Of a stretch of 64,000 nucleotides of DNA, positions 27,401-35,179 are shown one piece after another. The position numbers and the translations under genes were made by a program. The notes beneath the pieces were generated by a model. It was given only the letters and a program-made list of their open reading frames with translations. It was not told the origin of the DNA and made no database searches. Source of the stretch: Owenia fusiformis (Eukaryota; Annelida; Polychaeta; Sabellida; Oweniidae); contig CAIIXF020000003.1 of NCBI GenBank assembly GCA_903813345.2, positions 23,887,248 through 23,951,247 on the forward strand, written 5' to 3'. Within the stretch, counting starts at the first letter, position 1. Each line of letters starts with the position of its first letter.

Positions 27401-30400
27401 ATGTGATGTCTACCAAGTGGACTAATGTGTGTGTTCTGTTTCTCTGTAGACTCTACGCGCCTCGCTGTGCAGCTTGTGGCAAGGCAATAGTCCCAGTGGA
27501 GGTAAAGCTTACTGCATCATCCTTACATCATCCTTATGATGACCTGTTGCTCAAATACATTAGAGATTATGAGTCCTGTTTTTCAAATGTCTTTTAAAAA
27601 GCATCTATGGCAATATTATAAGGCAGTCAAATTCTTCTTTCGCAATTCATAATCTTGCTTCAAGACCCTGGACCCCCTCCCCCATATCTACTTAACAACA
27701 GGTATTAAGTAGAACAACAGGTATTAAGTAGATAATGGGGGTGCAGGGTCTTGAAGCAGGACTAGTAATTCAGGACAATTTGGGAAACAGGTTCAAGACA
27801 ATCCATGTTACATTGTCCACATTGAAATTTCAAAAACCTCCTTGTGTTTTATACAAAGATGGTTTACTAATAGAAGGTTTACAGTTGAGTTTGTGGGAAA
27901 TACCATCATGAAATACCCTATTATCGCCCTTATATGTACTGTTCAAAAATCCCCAGAGATTTTGTAATTCAAGGCATCTCAAGGAGAATTTGGGACACAC
28001 ACTGTGCATTTATTAGAATGAATATGGTACCCTTTGTTTTTTCCTTTTTCATGTGGACAATCATGACCATCTTTGTAAGAATGCTTACTGCATGATTGAA
28101 TAAGATAGTATAATTTAAGTGCATGCTTTTCCTGGATTCCAATTTTCAGTGCATGTTTCTCTTTAACCAATAAATTTCAGTGTTTTGTAAAAAAACAATC
28201 TGATTTTTTCTGCCTGATACAAACTATTTCAGTTGCCTTTTCTGAATATGATATGTGACTATTTTCAGTGCATGCTCTTCATGAACATCAGATTTCAGCA
28301 CATGCTTATCCTGAGCTTTCATTCTCCTTCAAATCAACCTGTTCATCTGTGCAAACATAAGTTCAGGATGTGGATTGTTTAAATCCACATAGATTATCAG
28401 AAACTCTTCATAGATAATTGTACAGTATTATAGTATTATTAAGTTAAGTCAATCAGTCCTCTGAGGGCATACTATGTGTTCATGAAAGCAATATACAGTT
28501 TATGAATGACTTGTGATACTTATGGATGCATGATAAGCCAGGTTGCTAAAGTCAAATAAAGTGTGAGTTACTCAGAGATCCAAGAATTATACCTCATTTT
28601 ACACGGGTGTTAAAACACGAATATACCATGAGCACATGCTTTGAGGATCCGCGTTGTTTGAACCTACCGCCGAGCACACTTATACATTAAGACCCGTTAC
28701 ACAGTCATGATACCGCCGTTCAAGCTCATTGCATCATCGGGTCTGCTTTACCCCCGTGATTTTAGGGGGGTTATAACATTGTTACTAACATACCTCATGT
28801 TTTAGGGAAGGAGTGGACCTATACTAAACCTCACCCGACCCAACCTCAAGTAAAGAAGTCATAAATTCTTAGACATATAATAGAGGTGACACAAGTCATA
28901 AAAATTATATTTTTGAGGACGTTTGATACCTTGTAACTTGTATTTTATGGTATCATCCACTTGAACCTTATCTAGATAGATCTACCTGGAGTGCTGAGTG
29001 AAGTGTTGATGGGATGTTTATCTTAAGCTCAAGTGGTCAATACAATGTCACACATAACACTCTTAGCATAAGTGTCCCCTATATAAAATTGCTGTGTTTT
29101 TAAATTTCAAATTATTGATATTTTGATTACGTCTCCAAGAAATGTTATTATCCATCTTCTCTCTTCAAGTTAGAGATAATTCTTTGATTTAGCCTGACCC
29201 AATCAGAATATGGTCGGTCAATCAAAACCCAGCCATTCAATCAAAATTGCATTTGCTGACTTATATGCTTTCATAATAAGTATATAGATAAGTACTTAGC
29301 AATCATTTCATATTGAAACTGCCATTGAAGGCCATGTTAGACATAGAACATGTACATATGCTTGCTGTTGTAGCATTGTTCAATCTATGTTTGAAATATA
29401 TCATAGATTCGTGAGTCCATGATGGAATATAGTAAAACATTCATAGAGTGGACAACTTGGAGCCACAAAAAGTTTTCATCACATTCTATTAGGTCACCAC
29501 CCCAACTTTTTGTGGATGTGTTTGCCAGTTGGTGTTTGGTGGTTTGTGTCTTTAACAGATGGCAGGTGGTGTCATTAATACATAGTGTCAATGGAAAATG
29601 TTCTGAAAAGGGAATTCGCTATGGACAGTTGTTTACGAAAGAGAGGTGTTCATTTTGACATGTGTTACTGTATATGTAGTATGTACCTTTAAAAATGGGC
29701 ACAATATGTAATATAATATTCAGTGTGTATTTCTATGATATTGTGAGGAAATCTTGTGTAAAAGGTGTAATATTTCTACTCCAGGGGACAGAGGAGACTG
29801 TGAGAGTGGTGTCCATGGACAAAGATTTCCACGTGGACTGCTACCAGTGTGAGGTAAGTTTGAAACCAACATGTACCCATTTATCATGGGAGATGTATGA
29901 GTGTGTCCAAAAAGAGTACCAAGAAATGAAATGAACAGTGAGATTGGTGGATCCCTCAAAGTGGACAGAAAAGGCAAAAATCCAGAAGCTTCATTCTGAG
30001 CATAGATAACAGAAATGTCTTTATGTGGCTAAATCACAGGTGTGGTTACAGAGTGAAACCTGTGGTAAAGTATAGTGACATATTGATATACAGGGTGTCT
30101 ATGAAGTTTCCTGACACTTAACTGTCGGTGACTTGTTATTGTAATTGTAAAGAGGCTTCGTGGACACCCTGTATATCATTTTGGTGAGATCAGGATTTAA
30201 CACAATTAAACCAACATACTGTATGAACATAAGATGTGACACTATATTTGTGCAAATCTGACATGTTGATTTCAATTCACTTAGGAATGGTGTCCAATTA
30301 TCAAGTCGTGGAAAAACAGAGTTAATTTCATTTTGGTTTGACGAGACCCCTCTCCCATCATCTAACAAAATTCTAAAATATTGCTCCTTACGAAACTAAC

Positions 30401-31265
30401 TTTGTTTTCCCAAAGCTGTTGATAGTTAATTGGACACCATCCCTTGATAAACCAGGATTTTTTAATTTTAGGAATACTACATTCATTTGTTTCATGGTCT
30501 AATATATGCCCTGATTGATAGATATATATTGCGCAAGTGGTGACATATTGTTATAGTCTCCAATTTTTCTGGGATGGTGTTTGGCGGTTTATGTTCAGTG
30601 GTCAGCATCCATAACAAATTGCAAGTGGTGACATTTTGCATGTTAATGCCTTGTTTCAATATGTTAAAATTTAAATGTACATGTTTTTGCTTACTTATTC
30701 TATGCTACTTACTAGATCCTCTTGATTCCAGGATTGTAGTATGCAGTTGACAGATGAGCCTGACAAACGCTGTTACCCATTATTACAATCATTATTGTGC
30801 CATGGCTGCCATATAAGGAGAGTAGCTGAAAGTGGCGGGGCTATTGCAAGTCCTCAAATGGCAAACCATGTCGTGGAAAACCATTATGAACCTATTGGAC
30901 CTGCCCGTCAGGCAATGTTTACCCGTCAATCCACTCCACCCAGGCAAGCATACCAAGCCCCTGGGGCTAAGCCAGAAATACCCCCTAGACAGCAGACTTA
31001 TGTTACTCCCACACCTCCCCAACCTGAGCCCCCCACACGCCAAGGGGGCTTCCACACCCCTCCCCAGGACCCTAGGAGGACATCTTTATCTGACTCACCG
31101 CGCCAAAGTCCAGTGCTTATGTACACAGGTCAAAAACCTGAAGTAGAGCATCGTCAGAGCCCTCTATATAATAACACCAGTAACTACCCTCCACAGACAG
31201 CTAATGGATATGCATACACTCCTCACCCCTCTACAGATCCAAAATACCAAATCACAGATCTCTAG
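1..31265 (+). CDS. jub: Ajuba/LIMD1/WTIP-family LIM-domain protein (5'-partial gene, 8 coding exons)
   Basis: Spliced CDS: <1-437, 22633-22734, 23544-23611, 25261-25323, 26606-26736, 27450-27501, 29785-29853, 30732-31265. All junctions are GT-AG and phases agree (1,1,0,0,2,0,0), giving 484 residues from base 2 plus TAG. Three LIM domains have complete zinc ligands: C148/C151/H170/C173/C176/C179/C197/D200; C213/C216/H233/C236/C239/C242/C261/D264; C273/C276/H300/C303/C306/C309/C330/C333. The stretches [29 protein letters not shown] and LLCHGC are typical of the Ajuba subgroup rather than zyxin/LPP/TRIP6. Family members are cytoplasmic/nuclear adaptors at adherens junctions that bind LATS kinases and Snail-type repressors (family knowledge). 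The pre-LIM part has a PPPY motif, a WW-domain ligand type. The tail after LIM3 is about 145 residues and ends ITDL. Which vertebrate paralogue is closest cannot be settled here; the symbol is the single-copy fly name. Confidence 0.93.
3838..3975. promoter_or_regulatory. Candidate cis-regulatory island (GC box, CCAAT boxes)
   Basis: A local rise in G+C and CpG inside an AT-rich intron. In about 130 bp it has a GC box (ccccgcccccac, from 3844), a CCAAT box (ccaatcagcg, about 3920), an inverted CCAAT (cattggtcaa, about 3960) and a tgcgcatg motif. The spacing resembles an NF-Y/Sp1-type promoter or enhancer. No nearby coding start is visible. Confidence 0.35.
7745..9895. mobile_element. Non-autonomous element with tandem-repeat core
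   Basis: Outer inverted repeats are ttaacaagg (7745) and ccttgttaa (ending 9895). Inside the left end is a perfect hairpin (gtcaccac, loop, gtggtgac; about 7771-7791), then catattgttatggtctccg and three gcggttggcgtc-type repeats. The core is about 14 units of roughly 125-180 bp, each with tcatctacatgttctcag, atttgacatttgacc, caatgaccttctcaaggtca and a T-rich stretch. The right end is ggtggtgacattttgtcatg. This architecture recalls the tandem-core, Helitron-related short elements of molluscs; class assignment is tentative. Core-less copies of the ends occur at 30536-30655, 32755-32873 and 50591-50650. Confidence 0.75.
7915..9860. repeat. About 140-bp tandem repeat rich in TGACCT/AGGTCA half-sites
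   Basis: Core of the element above. Nearly every unit carries tgaccttcaatgacct and tctcaaggtcaaaaaaggtc. Unit length varies because short segments (gactttagatttgac, gacttaagatttgac) are duplicated inside some units. No coding frame survives. Confidence 0.85.
10640..10792. mobile_element. MITE with caggcccatagcca ends (hAT-like)
   Basis: Terminal inverted repeats are caggcccatagcca and ttggctatgggcctg, flanked on both sides by gtcaa (10635-10639 and 10793-10797), a 5-bp target-site duplication. A run of C near the right end is typical of the family here. Related copies lie at 14447-14613, 31793-31860 and 60985-61105. Confidence 0.75.
12582..12650. mobile_element. TA-flanked mini-MITE (cagggtgtcca ends, mariner-like)
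   Basis: Ends cagggtgtccatt and atggacactctg are inverted repeats, with TA on each side. Sister copies are at 30091-30171 and 51556-51632; all are under 85 bp. The TA target points to a Tc1/mariner-type transposase (inference). Confidence 0.7.
13565..13678. mobile_element. Foldback MITE (agtctagctacaagcc ends)
   Basis: Left arm agtctagctacaagcc is the reverse complement of the right arm ggcttgtagctagact. C-rich then G-rich stretches (accccctcccc and a long G run) also pair inside. Design resembles the elements at 20981 and 27650. Confidence 0.65.
14447..14613. mobile_element. MITE with caggcccgtagccagg ends (hAT-like)
   Basis: Ends caggcccgtagccagg and cctggctaagggcctg are inverted repeats. 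They are flanked by agtgt on both sides (14442-14446 and 14614-14618), again a 5-bp duplication. It contains gtgctcagaatggtgaaaaa and actgcatgattttgaaag, which recur inverted at 60985-61105. Confidence 0.75.
16231..17061. mobile_element. 831-bp non-autonomous DNA transposon (cagcgcttgcatta ends)
   Basis: Ends cagcgcttgcatta and taatgcaagccctg are inverted repeats, flanked by tgtatt on both sides. The interior is AT-rich with gtgagtcccaa and ccgtcc motifs near the ends. Short frames inside (for example at 16756-17037) have no recognisable transposase signature. Probably hAT-like, given its terminal CAG..CTG. Confidence 0.6.
20034..20050. mobile_element. Hairpin end of a dispersed element (agctcac/gtgagct)
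   Basis: A perfect 7-bp stem agctcac-atg-gtgagct followed by tttgcaatcgctcac. Elements beginning with such a stem are abundant in mollusc and some other marine invertebrate genomes (general knowledge). The other end is not resolved. Confidence 0.45.
20981..21097. mobile_element. Foldback MITE (tagtcttgct ends)
   Basis: Left arm tagtcttgctcaaagactgt pairs with right arm acagggtcttttaagcaaga plus cta; C and G runs pair inside. The flanks repeat aaatacaaa on both sides (20972-20980 and 21098-21106), a 9-bp duplication. Family member of 27650-27764. Confidence 0.7.
22633..22734 (+). CDS. jub: LIM gene exon, first zinc finger of LIM1
   Basis: Acceptor ttccag and donor gtaagt bound a 102-nt exon, phase 1 in and out. 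It encodes [12 protein letters not shown] through CFVCCSCG, with the CxxC, H170, C173, C176 and C179 ligands. The exon is too short for ordinary ORF filters and was found from homology and splice signals. It lies 22.2 kb downstream of the previous exon. Confidence 0.93.
22756..22969. mobile_element. TA-flanked MITE 21 bp downstream of a LIM exon
   Basis: Ends cagggtgatcccaaaa and ttttgggccaacctg are imperfect inverted repeats with TA on both sides (22754-22755 and 22970-22971). It starts only 21 bases after the exon donor at 22735. Likely mariner-type by target site. Confidence 0.65.
23544..23611 (+). CDS. jub: LIM gene exon, second half of LIM1
   Basis: A 68-nt exon between attccag and gtaagt, entering in phase 1 and leaving in phase 0. 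It encodes [20 protein letters not shown] plus YL, which supplies the last two zinc ligands of LIM1 (C197, D200). Part of an overlapping frame reaches into the flanking intron and is not coding. Confidence 0.93.
25261..25323 (+). CDS. jub: LIM gene exon, start of LIM2
   Basis: A 63-nt exon, phase 0 on both sides, between tgtttcag and gtaggt. It encodes [18 protein letters not shown] and MEM, with the first CxxC pair of LIM2. The upstream in-frame sequence back to 25012 is intron. Confidence 0.92.
25925..26009. repeat. TACTG-type microsatellite, left half
   Basis: Runs of tactgtactg with variants. The same type of sequence resumes at about 26455-26515, so an element appears to split it. Confidence 0.6.
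26010..26452. mobile_element. Element inserted in the TACTG microsatellite
   Basis: Ends agatactagt (26012) and actagtatct (ending 26451) are inverted repeats. The interior holds several ttgcagaattt motifs and a CpG-bearing stretch around 26240-26330, unlike the flanks. It has TACTG-like sequence on both sides. Class unknown. Confidence 0.55.
26606..26736 (+). CDS. jub: LIM gene exon, core of LIM2
   Basis: A 131-nt exon between tttgtag and gtatgt, entering in phase 0 and leaving in phase 2. It encodes [19 protein letters not shown] followed by [20 protein letters not shown] and YHK, the most diagnostic Ajuba-subgroup stretch in the window. Reading continues open past the donor until about 26908, but that part has no family similarity. 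Confidence 0.93.
27450..27501 (+). CDS. jub: LIM gene exon, start of LIM3
   Basis: A 52-nt exon between ctctgtag and gtaaag, entering in phase 2 and leaving in phase 0. It encodes [17 protein letters not shown], the first CxxC pair of LIM3. Confidence 0.91.
27650..27764. mobile_element. Foldback MITE (taatcttgcttcaagaccct ends)
   Basis: Left arm starts taatcttgcttcaagaccct; right arm ends agggtcttgaagcaggacta. Flanks share an imperfect 8-bp duplication (gcaattca and gtaattca). It includes a direct repeat of acaacaggtattaagtaga. Lies in LIM intron 6, which otherwise (27765-29480) shows only unannotatable AT-rich sequence. Confidence 0.7.
29490..29578. mobile_element. Degraded copy of the gtcaccacc/gtggtg element
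   Basis: Contains aggtcaccacc, a gttggtgtttggtggt motif, taacagatggca and ggtggtgtcatt in the order of the ends of the 7745-9895 element, without its core. Confidence 0.4.
29785..29853 (+). CDS. jub: LIM gene exon, middle of LIM3
   Basis: A 69-nt exon, phase 0 on both sides, between actccag and gtaagt. It encodes [19 protein letters not shown] and YQCE, with ligands H300, C303 and C306. Confidence 0.92.
30091..30171. mobile_element. TA-flanked mini-MITE (cagggtgtcta ends)
   Basis: Ends cagggtgtctatgaag and cttcgtggacaccctg pair over about 16 bases; TA on both sides. Same family as 12582-12650 and 51556-51632. Lies in LIM intron 7. Confidence 0.75.
30536..30655. mobile_element. Core-less copy of the 7745-9895 element
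   Basis: Has gtggtgacatattgttatag followed by tctcc at the left and gtggtgacattttgcatg then ttaatgccttgtt at the right, with only a short gtttggcggttt spacer in between. Lies in LIM intron 7, about 75 bp before the last coding exon. Confidence 0.65.
30732..31265 (+). CDS. jub: LIM gene terminal coding exon: end of LIM3 and long proline-rich tail
   Basis: The acceptor attccag precedes [16 protein letters not shown], which completes LIM3 (C309, C330, C333). In vertebrate family members the protein ends soon after LIM3. Here the frame continues about 145 residues through a Pro/Gln/Arg-rich low-complexity tail and stops at TAG 31263-31265. The tail has repeated RQ-containing motifs (PPRQ, PTRQ, SPRQSP, HRQSP) and ends in ITDL. 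Its base composition is clearly less AT-rich than the introns and the 3'UTR, which supports real coding. Overlapping frames on both strands here are shadows. Confidence 0.9.
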   Translation, partial: DCSMQLTDEPDKRCYPLLQSLLCHGCHIRRVAESGGAIASPQMANHVVENHYEPIGPARQAMFTRQSTPPRQAYQAPGAKPEIPPRQQTYVTPTPPQPEPPTRQGGFHTPPQDPRRTSLSDSPRQSPVLMYTGQKPEVEHRQSPLYNNTSNYPPQTANGYAYTPHPSTDPKYQITDL

Positions 31266-31792
31266 TCTTAGGATAACATTTAAAGGGTGATATTTAAGGA
31301 GATTTTATGGACAGCCCCTCTCACAGCCATTTTTAGGGGGATGTAAAATGTTTGAATAATTATAAATCTACAGAGACCAGTTTGTTGTTGTTATACACAA
31401 AAAGCATACAAAAATCATAGAGAGTATCTACAGAAATTGACAATCAAACAATTTTCATATTTTCATGTACAATGTATGTATCATGACATAGTATGTTTTG
31501 GTCAGATAGAATCTGTGTATGCTGTTGCATTGTAGCCCACTTGATATGGTGCTAGATTTATAGTAACATATTTCTGTGTAATTGTATTGTTAGAATATAC
31601 ACCATAGAAAGTGTATGTATTGTTGGTGGATGACAGATATGTCACCCTACACCTCCAATCTACTTGTATTATTTTGACCCAGTTTTGAAACCAAATTTCG
31701 ATGTTCTGGCACCATTTTTAAATGATATGATGTGTTGAAAATAGTAGAAAAGTTGTAGTTCTCCAAATGGTGTCGAATAGACACAAGACATA

Positions 31793-31860
31793 GGCGTAGC
31801 CAGGGGGGTGCGAAGTGTGCAATCGCACCCCCCCCTGACTGGGGGGTGACTGGCTACGCC
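31793..31860. mobile_element. Short hAT-like foldback in the LIM 3'UTR
   Basis: Left arm ggcgtagccaggggggtg, right arm ending ctggctacgcc, and an inner tgcga...tcgca pair. It would form a stable GC-rich hairpin in the mRNA. Confidence 0.65.
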
Positions 31861-32653
31861 AAAGTCATTTATATTGACTGGCCTGTAGGTGAACATGAGA
31901 AATGTTTCAGTTGTGATATGTGGAAAATGTATTTGATGTTGTAAACATTGTTAAAACTAAGTACTTGTATAAATGATTTTAGTGAAGAATAGTAGAAAAA
32001 ACTTAATCAAAATTAAGTGTACTTTTAAATGAGCTTTTGAGGTTGCTTCAAAAACAATTAAATTGGATTGGTTGACCACTCTGTTTCAATCTGTCCTCCC
32101 CATAAAGCATAGGTTTACCTAGCCCTAACATCATCTCCCTTTAGAAAATGCTGGAAATGTTGGGTTTTGACAGAAAAAGCATTTTGAATATTAAGGATAG
32201 AATGAAAATTAGATATTTTCTTGATTTATGAAATAAATTCTGTGGTATTTTGACAAACTTGACCAAAATACCATAAAATCGAGAAGTGATCTCGATGGAA
32301 GGATTCCATTATTAACCTTTTATATAGAAAATCCCGCATTGGAAATAAGCCATTCACAGAGATGATCAGAGCAAAATTGAGATAAATTGATACATTTGAA
32401 GAATGAAAATCTTTGTTATATGATATCCTTTGTTTGAATATTTTGTTTATGTGATTTTTTGTTTATTTTATATACAGTGCTGTATGTTGTAGAAACTTCT
32501 AGTGGCTAACTATACACAATCTAAATACTGTTAAAGCTTTGAAACATGTCCATTTAGACCTGTTTTTTTTTAAAAAATGAATTATTGAATTTAAAGAGGA
32601 TAGATACTTTCTCACAATTATTCTCTTTGTAAATGTATTTACTTGCCAACTTG

Positions 32654-32659
32654 AATAAA
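32654..32659 (+). terminator. Candidate polyadenylation signal of the LIM gene
   Basis: AATAAA in ttgaataaaatttg, followed by T/G-rich sequence. Alternative AATAAA motifs lie near 32230 and at 33015-33020, so the site actually used is uncertain. Confidence 0.5.
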
Positions 32660-32754
32660 ATTTGTTAATTTATTTACAAAGTCTTGTACTCAAAGTACAT
32701 GAACTGCTAACCTAATTCTAGAAATATAAAAATCAGATTTGAAATTTTGTACTT

Positions 32755-32873
32755 ATGTCATCATCAGAAGTGGACAGCGTTCAGTGGTTGGTGTTTGGCA
32801 GTTGGTGTTCAGCATCTGTAACAAATGGCAGATGATGTTTTGCATGTTAATGCCTTGTCTTTATATTAGTTTT
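32755..32873. mobile_element. Core-less copy of the 7745-9895 element
   Basis: Contains gttggtgtttggcagttggt, catctgtaacaaatggcag and gcatgttaatgccttgt. It sits just past the likely LIM polyadenylation signal and before the next AATAAA. Confidence 0.5.
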
Positions 32874-33732
32874 GTCTTATTTTACATTGAAAATCATGAC
32901 CAATGTCAAAGAAGCATATTGGTTCAAATAATTTCAGCATTTCAATGTTTTTATTTTAAGTATAATGTCATTATTATGTAAATATATACATACATGTACT
33001 ATATTCTGTATCGCAATAAATTACAATTTTTGAGAAAAAACAAATGTTCATTTTTGATGTGTTGGAGTGAAATAAATAGAAGTAAATACATTGATCCACA
33101 GCAACGGGAGTTAATTTCATCTATAATGGTAGACAAATCTGTTTGATAAACCTGCAATTTTTATTATGTATTTTGGTTATTTTTGAGGCTCACTTTAGAA
33201 ATATTTGGAATCCAGATTTTACTTAGTTTAGCTTAAATTGAAGGTTATCAATATCAAACTTTGTTCACCATTTTGGATTTTCATCCTTCCGTAGTGAAAT
33301 ATAAGGGTTCTAAAGAATTCATTTCTGAAGTGGATTAGTACCAAAATTGAAAGTAAGTTCTACGAAAAATATTTATGCAATAATAGAACCACTCAAGCCA
33401 AAATGTTGTACTTTCATAATATAATTTGCCAGTGATATTTCATTCAGAATTTTCATTGCATATAATACAAATATGCATTGCTTATAAAACTAAGAAATCC
33501 AGGACCAAAAGTCCATTTCTGAAGGTGAAGTGGGACTTTTTGGACCATATTTAGTGCCAGCCCTAGCATAGTGCCTTTAAGTATGACTTGACAGTTGTTT
33601 TAAACACATTAATTTCAGCTTATTTCTATTAAAATTGTTCAGGGGTTGAAAGAGATCTAAGAAAACTTATATAAAGATGTATGTGTACCTTATGCCAGAA
33701 AAAAAGTTCACTCTTCCAGGTCAAACTAACTC

Positions 33733-33877
33733 TTATGCCTTGGTCACATTTACTCCGATTTTCACAATGGCTCCTGGCCAGTTGAGTATTATATTCAAAA
33801 CTGAATACAATTTTGAACAAAATACCCAATCGGCCAGGCACCGGCTGATGAATCGGAGAAAATATACCAAGGCATTA
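33733..33877. mobile_element. Foldback MITE in the convergent spacer
   Basis: Left arm ttatgccttggtcacatt...actccgatt pairs with right arm aatcggagaaaatatacca then aggcatta. The middle also pairs (ctggccagttgagtat with ataccc-aatcggccag). It produces the 128-codon frame at 33677-34063, which is therefore not taken as a gene. Confidence 0.65.
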
Positions 33878-34227
33878 CTAAAATTAAGAAAGATCAGTTC
33901 AGAATGGATTGATGCGCTATTATTAAGATCTAGACAAACAGTGACTCAAATCAATTCACAAGGGCAATACTCTATTCTTGTGTACACTGTATATCAGATG
34001 TCTCCCTATTTTAACATCAAATGGAGAAGGCCTCGATTGTTCAAAATAGGTACAATTCCTTAATTAGAATAAATAATTATAATCTATTTATTTCTCAAAT
34101 ATAAATAAAAGTTAGAACTTTAAGGATATGAAATTGGGCATTACACAAGTCAAAAGGTGAGAGCAAAAAATATTAAATATAAGTCTCAAGAGGGTGCAGG
34201 TCATATTTCCAAATTTTAAGCCAAACA

Positions 34228-34318
34228 TAGCCTTGCCCAAGTCGGTATTTTTTTTACTTATCTGATCTTGAATTATAGAAATCAAGATAAGTAAAAGAGA
34301 CCGACTTGGGCAAGGCTA
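34228..34318. repeat. Inverted repeat with about 37-nt arms
   Basis: Left arm tagccttgcccaagtcggt ... acttatctgatcttga and right arm tcaagataagt ... accgacttgggcaaggcta are near-perfect complements around a loop of about 12 nt (attatagaaa region). Confidence 0.8.
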
Positions 34319-34481
34319 AGCCAAACATGAAATCCTCAGATACCTAATTTTAGACATTTGGCTGAACAAATTTATATAATCTCAAATGATACAAAGTCGG
34401 TATTTTGGCTGTTTGGTTCTTTGACAAAAAGGCTAAAATGCTTGATTCTCCAAAATTGGCAAATTCCTGAGTACATGTTAG

Positions 34482-34890
34482 CACGCGGTACTAACTTCGA
34501 TCGTTAATTTGAATTTTTGACTTACTGGATGTTTGAAAACCAAGGATTGCGAGTCTCATACAGCACCGTTTTTATTCTTCAAACTTATACCATTAAAAGC
34601 AAAACAAAATTGCCTTTCTGTCGGTGCATTACTTTATTGTAAAGAGTTCCTCGTTCTAGCAGTGTTTTGGTCCCCAGCTGTTAGGCCTTCTTACAGCTGG
34701 GGACCAAAATGCCTCTGGAAGTAGGGACTCTGTTTAGAAGAATAATGTAACAACAGAAAGGGATTTTTGTTATGCTTTGAATGGAACAAGTTTGAAGAAA
34801 AACGGTGCATAAGGAGACTCGTAATCCTTGATTTTCAAACATCCGGTAGGTCAAAAATTCAAATTAACGGTCGATGTTAGTACCGCGTGG
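34482..34890. mobile_element. Large foldback element, about 200-bp arms
   Basis: Left arm begins cacgcggtactaac and the right arm ends gttagtaccgcgtg. The two arms remain alignable to the centre, where ggtccccagctg pairs with cagctggggacc around 34670-34705. TTA lies at both outer edges (possible target duplication). No coding frame of note. Confidence 0.8.
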
Positions 34891-35179
34891 TTAGGGGTTT
34901 TAGACCAACATTCTAAGATTTATGCCACAATTCACTGTTAAAAAACCTCCATTTCGGTCTTTGGCAATGTCTATAATAAAATTTGAGGTTATATATGTAT
35001 TTGCCATAAATCATAGAATCAAGGTCTTTGTTATGATTCTCATATGATATCCAAATTAGAAAAACAACTATTTGCATTTTTGCAATTTTCTGGTCGTATA
35101 TAGTATTATAGACCAATAAATCAATTGTTATAGTTATAGTGAAGTCACATATCATATCAGATTTATAAATAAAGCAACA

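Larger units (their letters stand above)
31266..32680 (+). other. 3'UTR of the LIM gene (inferred)
   Basis: AT-rich sequence after the stop with no further coding signal. It contains a short hAT-like foldback (31793-31860). The likely end lies shortly after the AATAAA at 32654-32659. A later AATAAA at 33015 would give a longer form that includes another repeat fragment. Confidence 0.55.

Noticed and set aside
33677-34063. 128-codon ORF in the convergent spacer
   Set aside because: It crosses a foldback MITE (33733-33877) and has no recognisable domain.
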